Positions 6,734 through 12,699 of a stretch of 14,672 nt of DNA are shown piece after piece. This DNA is from JBGOUV01 sp041477815 (GTDB lineage: Bacteria > Acidobacteriota > Terriglobia > Bryobacterales > JACQDG01). The translations under genes and the position numbers were made by a program. Location: contig JBGOUV010000157.1 in assembly GCA_041477815.1 (NCBI GenBank), positions 1-14,672 on the forward strand, in the 5' to 3' direction. The notes beneath the pieces are model-generated. The model ran no database searches and was not told the DNA's origin. It was given only the letters and a program-made list of their open reading frames with translations. How positions within the stretch are numbered: position 1 is the stretch's first letter; each line of letters opens with the position of its first letter.

Positions 6734-7288
6734 ATGGCCAACTGGACCTTTGAGCCGGGACATACCGCGGCGGAATTCCGGGCCCGGCACATGATGATTA
6801 CCTGGGTTCGGGGCCACTTCAAGGATGTCCATGGCAGGATGGACTTCGACCCCGACCATCCCGCCGCCGCGTCCCTGCACGTCGAGATCGACGCCGGCCG
6901 GCTATGGACCGGTGAACCCGACCGCGACGCCCACCTGAAGAGCGCCGACTTTCTCGACGTCGCCAACCATCCCAAAATCCTGTTCCGCAGCTCGCGCGTG
7001 GAACAGATCGGCGCCAACCACTACCAGGTGGCCGGCGATTTGACCATCCGCGGCATCACGCGCCCGGCGACGCTTGACGTCCACTATCTCGGACAGTGGC
7101 AGACCCCCTACTGGGAGGATGGCGTAGACAAAGGCCCCCTCACCCGAGCCGGCTTTAGCGCCACCACGAGCATCAACCGGCACGACTTCCAGTGCAGTTG
7201 GAACGCCCCTTTGGAGAAGAGCGGCGTGGTGGTGGGCCGCGAGGTCTACATCGACATCGACGTCGAGGCCCTGCTGGACCGCCCGTAG
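6734..7288 (+). CDS. YceI-family lipid-binding protein
   Basis: The protein has 184 residues, the normal length of a single YceI beta-barrel. It opens with WTFEPGHTAAEFRARHMMITWVRG and has the family core FKDVHGRMDFD, HLKSADFLDVANHPKILFRS, LTIRGITRPATLDV and a late FSATTSINRHDF motif. YceI proteins have a lipocalin-like barrel that binds isoprenoid lipids such as quinone precursors. Many are periplasmic, but no signal peptide is present here, so this one is probably cytoplasmic. The SADFLD and TRPATLDV segments make the family call secure; the ligand is inferred. It is a single plus-strand gene between two minus-strand groups. Its start is preceded by a -10-like TAAACT only 6 bases away. Confidence 0.92.
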   Translation: MANWTFEPGHTAAEFRARHMMITWVRGHFKDVHGRMDFDPDHPAAASLHVEIDAGRLWTGEPDRDAHLKSADFLDVANHPKILFRSSRVEQIGANHYQVAGDLTIRGITRPATLDVHYLGQWQTPYWEDGVDKGPLTRAGFSATTSINRHDFQCSWNAPLEKSGVVVGREVYIDIDVEALLDRP

Positions 7289-7322
7289 GACCGGGCCTCT
7301 GTTACCTTGGAGTCGGATAGGG

Positions 7323-7442
7323 ACACAGTTGGGGGAAGCAGCCGCCAGCCGCTTCCTCCAGGACCAGGTTCGCACGTTCAACGAGGAGTCTCCGGGCTTC
7401 ACGTTCACCGGGTTCGACGGCCGAAGAGGGGTGATCGAGTGA
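7323..7442 (+). pseudogene. Possible gene remnant or very small ORF in the convergent gap
   Basis: The gap between the YceI gene and the convergent gene ending at 7452 holds a frame ending at TGA 7440-7442. Its last 37 codons read as a plausible protein tail (ASRFLQDQVRTFNEE, then GFTFTGFDGRRGVIE). A TTG at 7329 could start a 37-residue peptide, but there is no Shine-Dalgarno sequence. The amino-acid composition looks more like a decayed gene end than random GC-rich sequence. I do not recognise the parent family, and chance is a real alternative. Confidence 0.25.
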
Positions 7443-7451
7443 TCCGAGGCG

Positions 7452-7853
7452 CTACCGCAGCCCGCTCCACTTCTCGCAGATAATGATGGAGTTGAAGGGA
7501 TTGTCCGGCAGGTACTTCACGCTGGCCGCTCCGGCGATGCGCCGCGGATCCCGGCGGAGGTGCGCCAGCAGCGCCGTTATGTCCTGCGACGCCGTATAGT
7601 GGACTCCTCGTAAATCATAGGAGTAGTCCAGCCAATGGGAGGTCCCTCCGGTCGCGGACTCCACCACCCGTACCTCGGTGATGTAAGCGTCGGTGATACG
7701 GCCTTGCGTGTCCACCTGCGACCGCCTCCGCCGCTCCCGTTCTTCGGGCGTGACCCGCCGGCGGACCAGCACCAGCAGGCCCGCCAGCAGCGCCGCTGCC
7801 GCCGGAACGGCGACCGCCACGATCCACCCCGGTGGTGCCAGCGCCGCTCTCAC
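7452..7853 (-). CDS. Small single-pass membrane protein, DUF3592-like
   Basis: The protein is 133 residues. It begins with a hydrophobic segment (PPGWIVAVAVPAAAALLAGLLVLV), then a highly charged stretch (RRRVTPEERERRRRS), then a beta-rich soluble domain with DYSYDLRGVHYTA and VKYLPDNPFNSIIICE. The Tyr/Asp pattern and the VKY-P-x-NP-x-NS ending resemble DUF3592-type domains of unknown function. That family link is tentative. GTG 7853 overlaps the stop of the upstream aldolase gene (GTGA), which fixes the start and makes it the last member of the minus-strand run. The frame continues upstream across the aldolase gene without domain features. Confidence 0.7.
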   Translation of the reverse strand: MRAALAPPGWIVAVAVPAAAALLAGLLVLVRRRVTPEERERRRRSQVDTQGRITDAYITEVRVVESATGGTSHWLDYSYDLRGVHYTASQDITALLAHLRRDPRRIAGAASVKYLPDNPFNSIIICEKWSGLR

Positions 7854-8509
7854 CCGACCGGAGCTTCCTGAAAGACCTTCTGGTAATCGGCCAGGAATTG
7901 GGCCAGGCCCTTGTCGGTCAACGGATGCAGGAACAGCGACTCCAGCACCTTGAACGGCATGGTGGCGATATGCGCCCCGGCCCGCGCCGCCTCCAGAATG
8001 TGCAGCGGTCCGCGCATGGACGCCGCCAGCACCTGCGTCGGATAGCCATAGTTCCGGTACACGGTCACGATATCGCGCACCAGTTCCATGCCGTCCAGGG
8101 CGATATCGTCCAGCCGTCCCACAAACGGGCTGATGATATACGCCCCGGCCTTGGCCGCCAGCATCGCCTGCACCGGCGTGAAGCACAAGGTGACATTCAC
8201 GCGTATCCCTTCCGAGCTGAGCGCCTTGGTGGCCTTGATCCCCTCCGGGATCAGCGGCACCTTCACCACCACGTTGGGATGGATCTTCGCCAGCGACCGG
8301 CCCTCTGTGACCATCTCCGGCGCTTTCAGGGACACCACTTCGGCGCTGATGTCGCCGTCGACGATCTCGCAGATCGCCCGGATCTGCTCGTGGATCGGGC
8401 GACCTTCCTTGGCGATGTAGGTAGGATTGGTAGTCACGCCATCCACCACGCCCAATTCCACGCCGGCGCGGAGGTCCTTCAAGCTTGCCGTATCCAAGAA
8501 GATTTTCAT
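7850..8509 (-). CDS. fsa: Transaldolase-like fructose-6-phosphate aldolase family enzyme
   Basis: The protein is 219 residues, the short transaldolase/FSA type rather than the 310-340-residue classical transaldolase. It opens with MKIFLDTASLKDL and DGVTTNPTYIAKEG, both diagnostic for the family. The Schiff-base lysine is in VVVKVPLIPEG, and later motifs NVTLCFTPVQAMLAAKAGA, ISPFVGRLDDI and VLAASMRG form the TIM-barrel core. Such enzymes transfer or cleave dihydroxyacetone units in sugar-phosphate metabolism. Whether this one acts as transaldolase (pentose phosphate pathway) or as aldolase is not settled by sequence. The ATG overlaps the stop of the FAH gene (ATGA) and its TGA overlaps the next GTG start, so it is tightly coupled on both sides. 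Confidence 0.92.
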   Translation of the reverse strand: MKIFLDTASLKDLRAGVELGVVDGVTTNPTYIAKEGRPIHEQIRAICEIVDGDISAEVVSLKAPEMVTEGRSLAKIHPNVVVKVPLIPEGIKATKALSSEGIRVNVTLCFTPVQAMLAAKAGAYIISPFVGRLDDIALDGMELVRDIVTVYRNYGYPTQVLAASMRGPLHILEAARAGAHIATMPFKVLESLFLHPLTDKGLAQFLADYQKVFQEAPVG

Positions 8510-9303
8510 ACTCTCTTCACCACGTTCCGCAGCCTGCCGATCCCTTCGACTTCCACTTCCACGGTCGAGCCCGGCTGCATGGGCCCCACCCCGGCCGGAG
8601 TCCCGGTGGCGATCAAGTCGCCCGGCTCCAGCGTCATGATCCGGGATATATAGGAAATTATAACACCTAGAGGGAAGATCAGGTCGCGGGTGTTGCCGTC
8701 CTGCTTCAGCTCCCCGTCGAGCCACGTCCGCACCCCCACTGCCGCCCCGTCCAGCTCCCCTCGCGGAACCAGGCACGGACCAACCACGCAAAACGTGTCG
8801 AACCCCTTGCCCCGCGTGAACTGGACGTCCTTTTTCTGCAAGTCCCGCGCCGTCACGTCGTTCACGCACGTATAGCCGAAGGTGTAGTCCAGGGCCGCGT
8901 CCGCCTCCACCCGCGAGCACCGTTTTCCCATCACCACGCCCAGCTCGCCCTCGAAGTCCACGCGCTGGGACTCAGGCGGATAGAGGATCGTATCTCCCGA
9001 AGCAATCAGCGCCGACGGCGGCTTCAGAAACAGCAGCGGCTCGGCGGGAAGCGGGTTATTCAGCTCCTTGGCGTGCTCCACGTAGTTCCGGCCCACGCAC
9101 ACGATCTTCGACGGCGAGCAAGGCGGCAAGAGCCGCACTTCCGCCGCCCGATACACGCGGTCGCTCGAAATCCACTGGCCCAGAGGATCCCCGGTAATCT
9201 GCCGGTACCCGTCCTCCTCGAGCAGACCCCAGCGTACGCCGGGCACCCCGCCACGGGCGGTCGGCGGCGTGTCTCTGTCCACACTGAATCGTACGAATTT
9301 CAT
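8506..9303 (-). CDS. Fumarylacetoacetate hydrolase (FAH) family protein
   Basis: The protein is 265 residues. It has a short N-terminal region and then the FAH catalytic domain starting at SKIVCVGRNYVEHAKELNN. Metal-binding acidic residues are visible in RVDFEGELGVVMGK (two Glu) and in CVNDVTARDLQ (Asp). GKGFDTFCVVGPCLV and DLIATGTPAGVGPM are the other usual blocks. Members cleave or decarboxylate/isomerise beta-diketo acids and related compounds in aromatic-acid breakdown, or act as oxaloacetate tautomerases or acylpyruvases. The exact substrate cannot be read from the sequence. GGAG lies 5 bases before ATG 9303, a good ribosome site, placed immediately after a strong hairpin. The stop overlaps the aldolase ATG. 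Confidence 0.93.
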   Translation of the reverse strand: MKFVRFSVDRDTPPTARGGVPGVRWGLLEEDGYRQITGDPLGQWISSDRVYRAAEVRLLPPCSPSKIVCVGRNYVEHAKELNNPLPAEPLLFLKPPSALIASGDTILYPPESQRVDFEGELGVVMGKRCSRVEADAALDYTFGYTCVNDVTARDLQKKDVQFTRGKGFDTFCVVGPCLVPRGELDGAAVGVRTWLDGELKQDGNTRDLIFPLGVIISYISRIMTLEPGDLIATGTPAGVGPMQPGSTVEVEVEGIGRLRNVVKRV

Positions 9304-9313
9304 GGAAACTCCA

Positions 9314-9353
9314 GGGCCGAGACGAGTCTCGGCCCGGCAGGCTGAGAGCCTGC
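9314..9353. repeat. Two adjacent hairpins between the FN3 and FAH genes (REP-like)
   Basis: The first hairpin has a 10-base stem, GGGCCGAGAC (9314-9323) against GTCTCGGCCC (9326-9335), around GA. The second has a 7-base stem, GCAGGCT (9337-9343) against AGCCTGC (9347-9353), around GAG. Both are perfect. In the minus-strand transcript they follow the FN3 gene stop and end 10 bases before the FAH start. There is no T-tract, so they are not textbook terminators. They could be repetitive palindromic elements, an mRNA-stabilising structure, or an attenuator hiding the FAH ribosome site. Confidence 0.65.
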
Positions 9354-9364
9354 GCCACTCCTTT

Positions 9365-10306
9365 TCATGGAATTGTTACCCTTACCGGCGCGGACCGCGG
9401 GCTTTCGTTGCCCTCCCGGTCGACCGCCGAAATCTCGTAGGAATACTGTCCTGCCTGCCGCACGTCGCGGTCCGTGTAAGCCGGCGCGGACAGGAGCTCT
9501 TTGGTCAGGCGCCTCCCGTCCCGGTACACGTAGTATCCGGCCGTGTCCGGCTCCGGGCTCAGGTTCCAGCTCAAATCCGCAGCCGACTCCGTCACCGCCA
9601 CCTGCACGCCGGCCGGCGTGGAGGGCGGGAACGTATCCTCCGGGGTCACCTCGACGACGACCGAATCGGCGCCCTCGGCCACGCCCGTGGAGGTCCGCAC
9701 CACCGGCCGCACGAAGTAGCGGTACCGCGTCTTCCACTTCACGTCCCGGTCGGTATACGCACTCGACTCCACTTGGCCGATCACCGCGAAGTCCTTCTCA
9801 TCGCCCGCGGCCCGGCGCACCTGGTACGCCGACGCCCCGGCCTCGCCTTCCCATTCGAGCCGCACTCCCTCCACCCGCGCCGCCGCCGTTACCCGCCCCG
9901 GCGCTGCAGGCGCCGCCGCCACCTCCAGCGTCACCACGTTCGACTGCCCTTCGGACCGTCCCCGCCGCGAGTAGTTCCTCACCGCCAGGACCATGCGTTT
10001 CCCTGCCTCGACCCGTACCGGCAGCTTCTTCTCCACCCGCTGCCCCGGCTCCAATCCTTCCCAACTCTCCCGCTCCTCCTCGCCATCGAGCAACGCCACG
10101 CGCCCCAAATCCTTGAGGGGCATTCCTTCCGTAGTCTGCGCCGGCACGGTCCAGGTCACGATCACCTCCTGCCCGCGCTGCACCGCTTCCAGATCGACAG
10201 TACGGGCCGGAATATTCAGCAACGGCGGCAACGGATCCCCGGGCGCCCCGCAGCCAACGCAGAGCACGAGGAGCAGGGTGGGCCACCACCACCCACCACC
10301 CAACAC
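9365..10306 (-). CDS. Exported protein with three fibronectin type III-like modules
   Basis: The protein is 313 residues from GTG 10306. The N-terminus is glycine- and tryptophan-rich, then hydrophobic (PTLLLVLCVGCGAPG), giving a signal peptide or a weak lipobox at VGC. Three FN3-like beta-sandwich modules follow, at roughly residues 30-130, 130-225 and 225-313. Each has the Trp/Tyr core pattern (VIVTWTVP, VRLEWEGEAGASAYQVRR, ADLSWNLSPEPDTAGYYVYRD). The last two modules share AYTDRDV followed by Y-x-Y/F, which suggests internal duplication. FN3 repeats usually serve as binding or spacer modules in surface proteins, and no catalytic part is seen. The GTG lies 7 bases after the hslU stop, which favours reinitiation. 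The same frame extends into hslU to an upstream start, but that part is poor. The start lies in a G-rich tract. Confidence 0.72.
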   Translation of the reverse strand: MLGGGWWWPTLLLVLCVGCGAPGDPLPPLLNIPARTVDLEAVQRGQEVIVTWTVPAQTTEGMPLKDLGRVALLDGEEERESWEGLEPGQRVEKKLPVRVEAGKRMVLAVRNYSRRGRSEGQSNVVTLEVAAAPAAPGRVTAAARVEGVRLEWEGEAGASAYQVRRAAGDEKDFAVIGQVESSAYTDRDVKWKTRYRYFVRPVVRTSTGVAEGADSVVVEVTPEDTFPPSTPAGVQVAVTESAADLSWNLSPEPDTAGYYVYRDGRRLTKELLSAPAYTDRDVRQAGQYSYEISAVDREGNESPRSAPVRVTIP

Positions 10307-10313
10307 CCAATAC
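10283..10313 (-). repeat. G-rich tract at the hslU/FN3 junction, possible G-quadruplex
   Basis: On the minus strand this holds three GGG runs and three GG runs, separated by 1-4 bases. It begins just after the hslU stop and covers the first codons of the FN3 gene. At least a two-layer quadruplex is possible in the mRNA or coding strand. It could also be simple low-complexity sequence. Confidence 0.4.
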
Positions 10314-11681
10314 CTACAAGATGTAGCGGCTAAGATCCTGATCCTTGACAATGTCCGCCAACTGCTTACGCACGTAGTCCCCATCCACCTTCACGTTCTT
10401 CTTCTTTAAATCCGGCCCCTCGAACGAAATCTCCTCCAGCAGCTTCTCCATAATGGTATGCAAGCGCCGCGCCCCAATGTTCTCGGCGTTCTCGTTCACC
10501 TTGGCGGCGAACCCGGCGACCTCGGTGATGGCGTCCGGCGTGAACTGCAGCTTGATGCCTTCGGTATCGAGCAGCGCCTCGTACTGCTTCACCAGGGCGT
10601 TCTTCGGCTCCTTGAGGATGCGGACAAAATCCTCCACCGTCAGCGGCTTCAGCTCCACGCGGATGGGAAACCGTCCCTGCAGCTCCGGGATCAGATCGCT
10701 GGGCTTGGAGACGTGAAACGCGCCGGCGGCGATGAAGAGAATATGATCCGTCCGCACCATGCCGTAACGCGTGTTGACGGTGGTCCCCTCCACAATCGGG
10801 AGAATGTCCCGCTGTACGCCCTCGCGGCTCACGTCCGGCCCGTGCCCGCCCTCGCGCCCGGCGATCTTGTCGATCTCGTCCAGGAAGATGATCCCCGACT
10901 GCTCCACCCGATCCACCGCAATCCGCTGGATCTGCTCCATGTCGATCAGCTTGTGCTCTTCCTCCTGCACCAGGTAGTCCACCGCCTCGCCCACCCGCAT
11001 CTTGCGCTTCTTGGACCGCTGGCCAAACAGGCCCGGGATCATGTCCTTCAGGTTGACGTCCATCTCCTCCACGCCGGTATTAGTGATGATCTCAAAGGAC
11101 GGGAAGTTCCGCTCCCGCGTCTCGATCTCCACCACGCGGTCGTCCAGTTTGCCTTCGCGCAACTGGGTCCGCAGCTTGTCCCGGGTCTTTTGAAAGTTCT
11201 CGTTGGTTTCGGACCCCTCCTGCGGCGGCAGCAGCAGGTCCAGAATCCGTTCCTCGGCCGACGACTCGGCCTTCTCGGCCACCATGTCCAGCTTCTCCTC
11301 GCGGACCATATCGATGGCAATCTCGACCAGGTCCCGGATCATGGAATCGACATCCCGCCCGACGTAGCCGACCTCGGTAAACTTGCTCGCCTCCACCTTC
11401 AGGAACGGCGAGTTGGCCAGCTTCGCGAGGCGCCTGGCAATCTCGGTCTTCCCCACCCCGGTCGGCCCGATCATGAGGATGTTCTTGGGCATGACCTCTT
11501 CGGCCATCTCCGGCTGCAGCTTCTGCCGCCGGATGCGGTTGCGCAACGCCACCGCCACCGCCTTCTTGGCATCCTGCTGTCCCACCACGTGCTTGTCCAG
11601 CTCCCGCACAATCTCCCGGGGAGTCAGCTCGTCCAGCGCCGGCCGGTCGTCCACGGCTTGGGTTGGCAGGTAGATGACCAT
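10314..11681 (-). CDS. hslU: ATP-dependent protease ATPase subunit HslU
   Basis: The protein is 455 residues, close to the usual 440-460. It starts with LTPREIVRELDKHVVGQQDAK, as in known HslU/ClpX-type AAA+ unfoldases. Walker A is GPTGVGKTE and Walker B is IIFLDEIDKIAG. The HslU-specific I domain lies between them. The GRFPIRVELKPL block and the C-terminal tail DQDLSRYIL are also diagnostic; the tail inserts into HslV and switches on its peptidase activity. HslU forms a hexameric ring that unfolds substrates using ATP and feeds them into HslV in the cytoplasm. The ATG shares one base with the hslV stop (TGATG), so the two subunits are translationally coupled. Confidence 0.97.
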   Translation of the reverse strand: MVIYLPTQAVDDRPALDELTPREIVRELDKHVVGQQDAKKAVAVALRNRIRRQKLQPEMAEEVMPKNILMIGPTGVGKTEIARRLAKLANSPFLKVEASKFTEVGYVGRDVDSMIRDLVEIAIDMVREEKLDMVAEKAESSAEERILDLLLPPQEGSETNENFQKTRDKLRTQLREGKLDDRVVEIETRERNFPSFEIITNTGVEEMDVNLKDMIPGLFGQRSKKRKMRVGEAVDYLVQEEEHKLIDMEQIQRIAVDRVEQSGIIFLDEIDKIAGREGGHGPDVSREGVQRDILPIVEGTTVNTRYGMVRTDHILFIAAGAFHVSKPSDLIPELQGRFPIRVELKPLTVEDFVRILKEPKNALVKQYEALLDTEGIKLQFTPDAITEVAGFAAKVNENAENIGARRLHTIMEKLLEEISFEGPDLKKKNVKVDGDYVRKQLADIVKDQDLSRYIL

Positions 11682-12226
11682 CAGCCCAGCTCCTCAAACG
11701 TGAGATTGCTGTTCGTATAAATGCAGATCTGACCGGCAATGGCCATGGACTCCTCGGCAATCTCCCGCGCGCTCAAGGACGTATGCTTCAACAAAGCTGT
11801 GGCCGCCGCCATCGCAAAGGGTCCCCCCGACCCCACTGCCGCCACCCCCTCGTCCGGCTCGATCACGTCGCCGTTCCCGCTGAGGATGAAGGTGGCGCTG
11901 GTGTCGGCCACCAGCAGCAAGGCCTCCAGGTGTCGCAGGATCTTGTCGGTGCGCCAGTCCTTGGCCAGCTCGACCACGGCCCGGGCCAGGCGCCCTTGGC
12001 ACTGCTCCAGCTTCGAATCAAACCGCTCAAACAGCGAGAACGCATCGGCGGTCGACCCGGCAAACCCGGCCAGAACCTTGTCGGCATGCAGACGCCGCAC
12101 TTTCCGCGCCTTATGTTTCAACACCTCCGCCCCCACCGTCACCTGCCCGTCTCCGGCCATGACCACCTTCCCTTCGCGGCGCACGCACAGGATGGTGGTG
12201 GAGCGTATCCTTACTTTTTTCCCCAT
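11681..12226 (-). CDS. hslV: ATP-dependent protease peptidase subunit HslV
   Basis: The protein is 181 residues. After a 9-residue leader (MGKKVRIRS) comes TTILCVRREGKVVMAGDGQV, where the first Thr is the N-terminal nucleophile of this proteasome-like hydrolase. The leader must be removed, presumably by self-processing. Family blocks follow: KARKVRRL, KVLAGFAGSTADAFSLFERF, VELAKDWRTDKILR, SGNGDVIEP, AVGSGGPFA and ICIYTNSN. HslV forms two stacked hexamers that degrade proteins delivered by HslU. The start is well set: ATG 12226 has AGGAAG 7 bases upstream. The gene begins 11 bases after the stop of the SRPBCC gene, so it is probably the second gene of the operon. Its coding strand is strongly G-rich, unlike that of the SRPBCC gene next to it. 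Confidence 0.97.
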   Translation of the reverse strand: MGKKVRIRSTTILCVRREGKVVMAGDGQVTVGAEVLKHKARKVRRLHADKVLAGFAGSTADAFSLFERFDSKLEQCQGRLARAVVELAKDWRTDKILRHLEALLLVADTSATFILSGNGDVIEPDEGVAAVGSGGPFAMAAATALLKHTSLSAREIAEESMAIAGQICIYTNSNLTFEELG

Positions 12227-12237
12227 ATCCGAACTTC

Positions 12238-12684
12238 CTATTCTACCTCCTGCACTAGTTGGGCGGTGATGCGGTGGCGATAGGCGAAGGTGCGTTCCAG
12301 GCGGCGGCGCACGAAGGGGGCGGCGAGGAAACCGCAGGGAACGGCGTAGCGGATGCGGTCCTCGAGGTAACAGGCCGTGGGACCGTCGGGCTCGATCAGG
12401 TGGGTGTGTTCCCAAAAGCGAAAGGGACCGCTAACCTGGACGTCGCGGAAAGAACGGCCTTCGTGATAGTCGCGGTGTTCCAGTACCCAGCGGAACCGGA
12501 AGGGACCGGCGCGGACGGCGACCACCACCCGGGCGCCGTCGCGGAGGCCGCTGTGCTCCAGAACCTCGACGCGCTCCCACGGGGGAGTCAGGCGCTCCAG
12601 GGCGCCGGGGGTGGCGTGCCAGTTGAAGACCACGGCCGCCGGCGCCAGGAGGCGGGTACGGCGCGAGAATTCCTGGAGGCGCAT
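12238..12684 (-). CDS. SRPBCC-fold protein (COG4276-like)
   Basis: The protein is 148 residues and one SRPBCC/START-like domain. It opens with RRTRLLAPAAVVFNWHATPG and ALERLTPPWERVEVL, a pattern common in the group often labelled 'SulA-like' or polyketide-cyclase-like. GPFRFRWVLEHRDY, FRDVQVSGPFRFWEHTHLIEP and LEDRIRYAVPCG follow. The fold has a deep cavity for a hydrophobic ligand, but no substrate is known. The 'cell division inhibitor' name attached to some relatives is not supported by anything visible here. ATG 12684 is 15 bases from the ATG of the divergent propeller gene. Its coding strand is C-rich, whereas the adjacent hslV coding strand is G-rich, although both genes run the same way. 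Confidence 0.85.
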   Translation of the reverse strand: MRLQEFSRRTRLLAPAAVVFNWHATPGALERLTPPWERVEVLEHSGLRDGARVVVAVRAGPFRFRWVLEHRDYHEGRSFRDVQVSGPFRFWEHTHLIEPDGPTACYLEDRIRYAVPCGFLAAPFVRRRLERTFAYRHRITAQLVQEVE

Positions 12685-12687
12685 GGG

Positions 12688-12693
12688 TACAAT
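12688..12693 (+). promoter_or_regulatory. -10-like hexamer TACAAT in a 15-base divergent gap
   Basis: TACAAT is followed by AAGAGC and ATG 12700, a 6-base gap. The gap to the divergent ATG (ends 12684) is so short that any -35 contact must lie inside the SRPBCC coding sequence. On the other strand the same bases read TATTGT, 4 bases before ATG 12684, a poorer match. One overlapping or bidirectional promoter is possible. Confidence 0.45.
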
Positions 12694-12699
12694 AAGAGC

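Noticed and set aside
9269..10333. 354-codon plus-strand frame opposite the FN3 and FAH genes
   Set aside because: Its Arg/Pro/His-rich composition lacks any domain, and the opposite strand carries clear FN3 modules.
10458..11720. Open frame of 420 codons on the plus strand opposite hslU
   Set aside because: It is the antisense of hslU, whose motifs are unmistakable. The frame has no recognisable domain, and long antisense frames are common in GC-rich genes.
11996..12011. TTGGCAC with sigma-54-like spacing inside hslV on the plus strand
   Set aside because: It lacks the GTGCC arm, lies antisense within a coding region with no gene downstream on that strand, and one 7-base match is expected by chance.
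12259..12699. Upstream extension of the propeller gene
   Set aside because: It is antisense to the SRPBCC gene. ATG 12700 gives a signal-like N-terminus and has a promoter-like element just before it.
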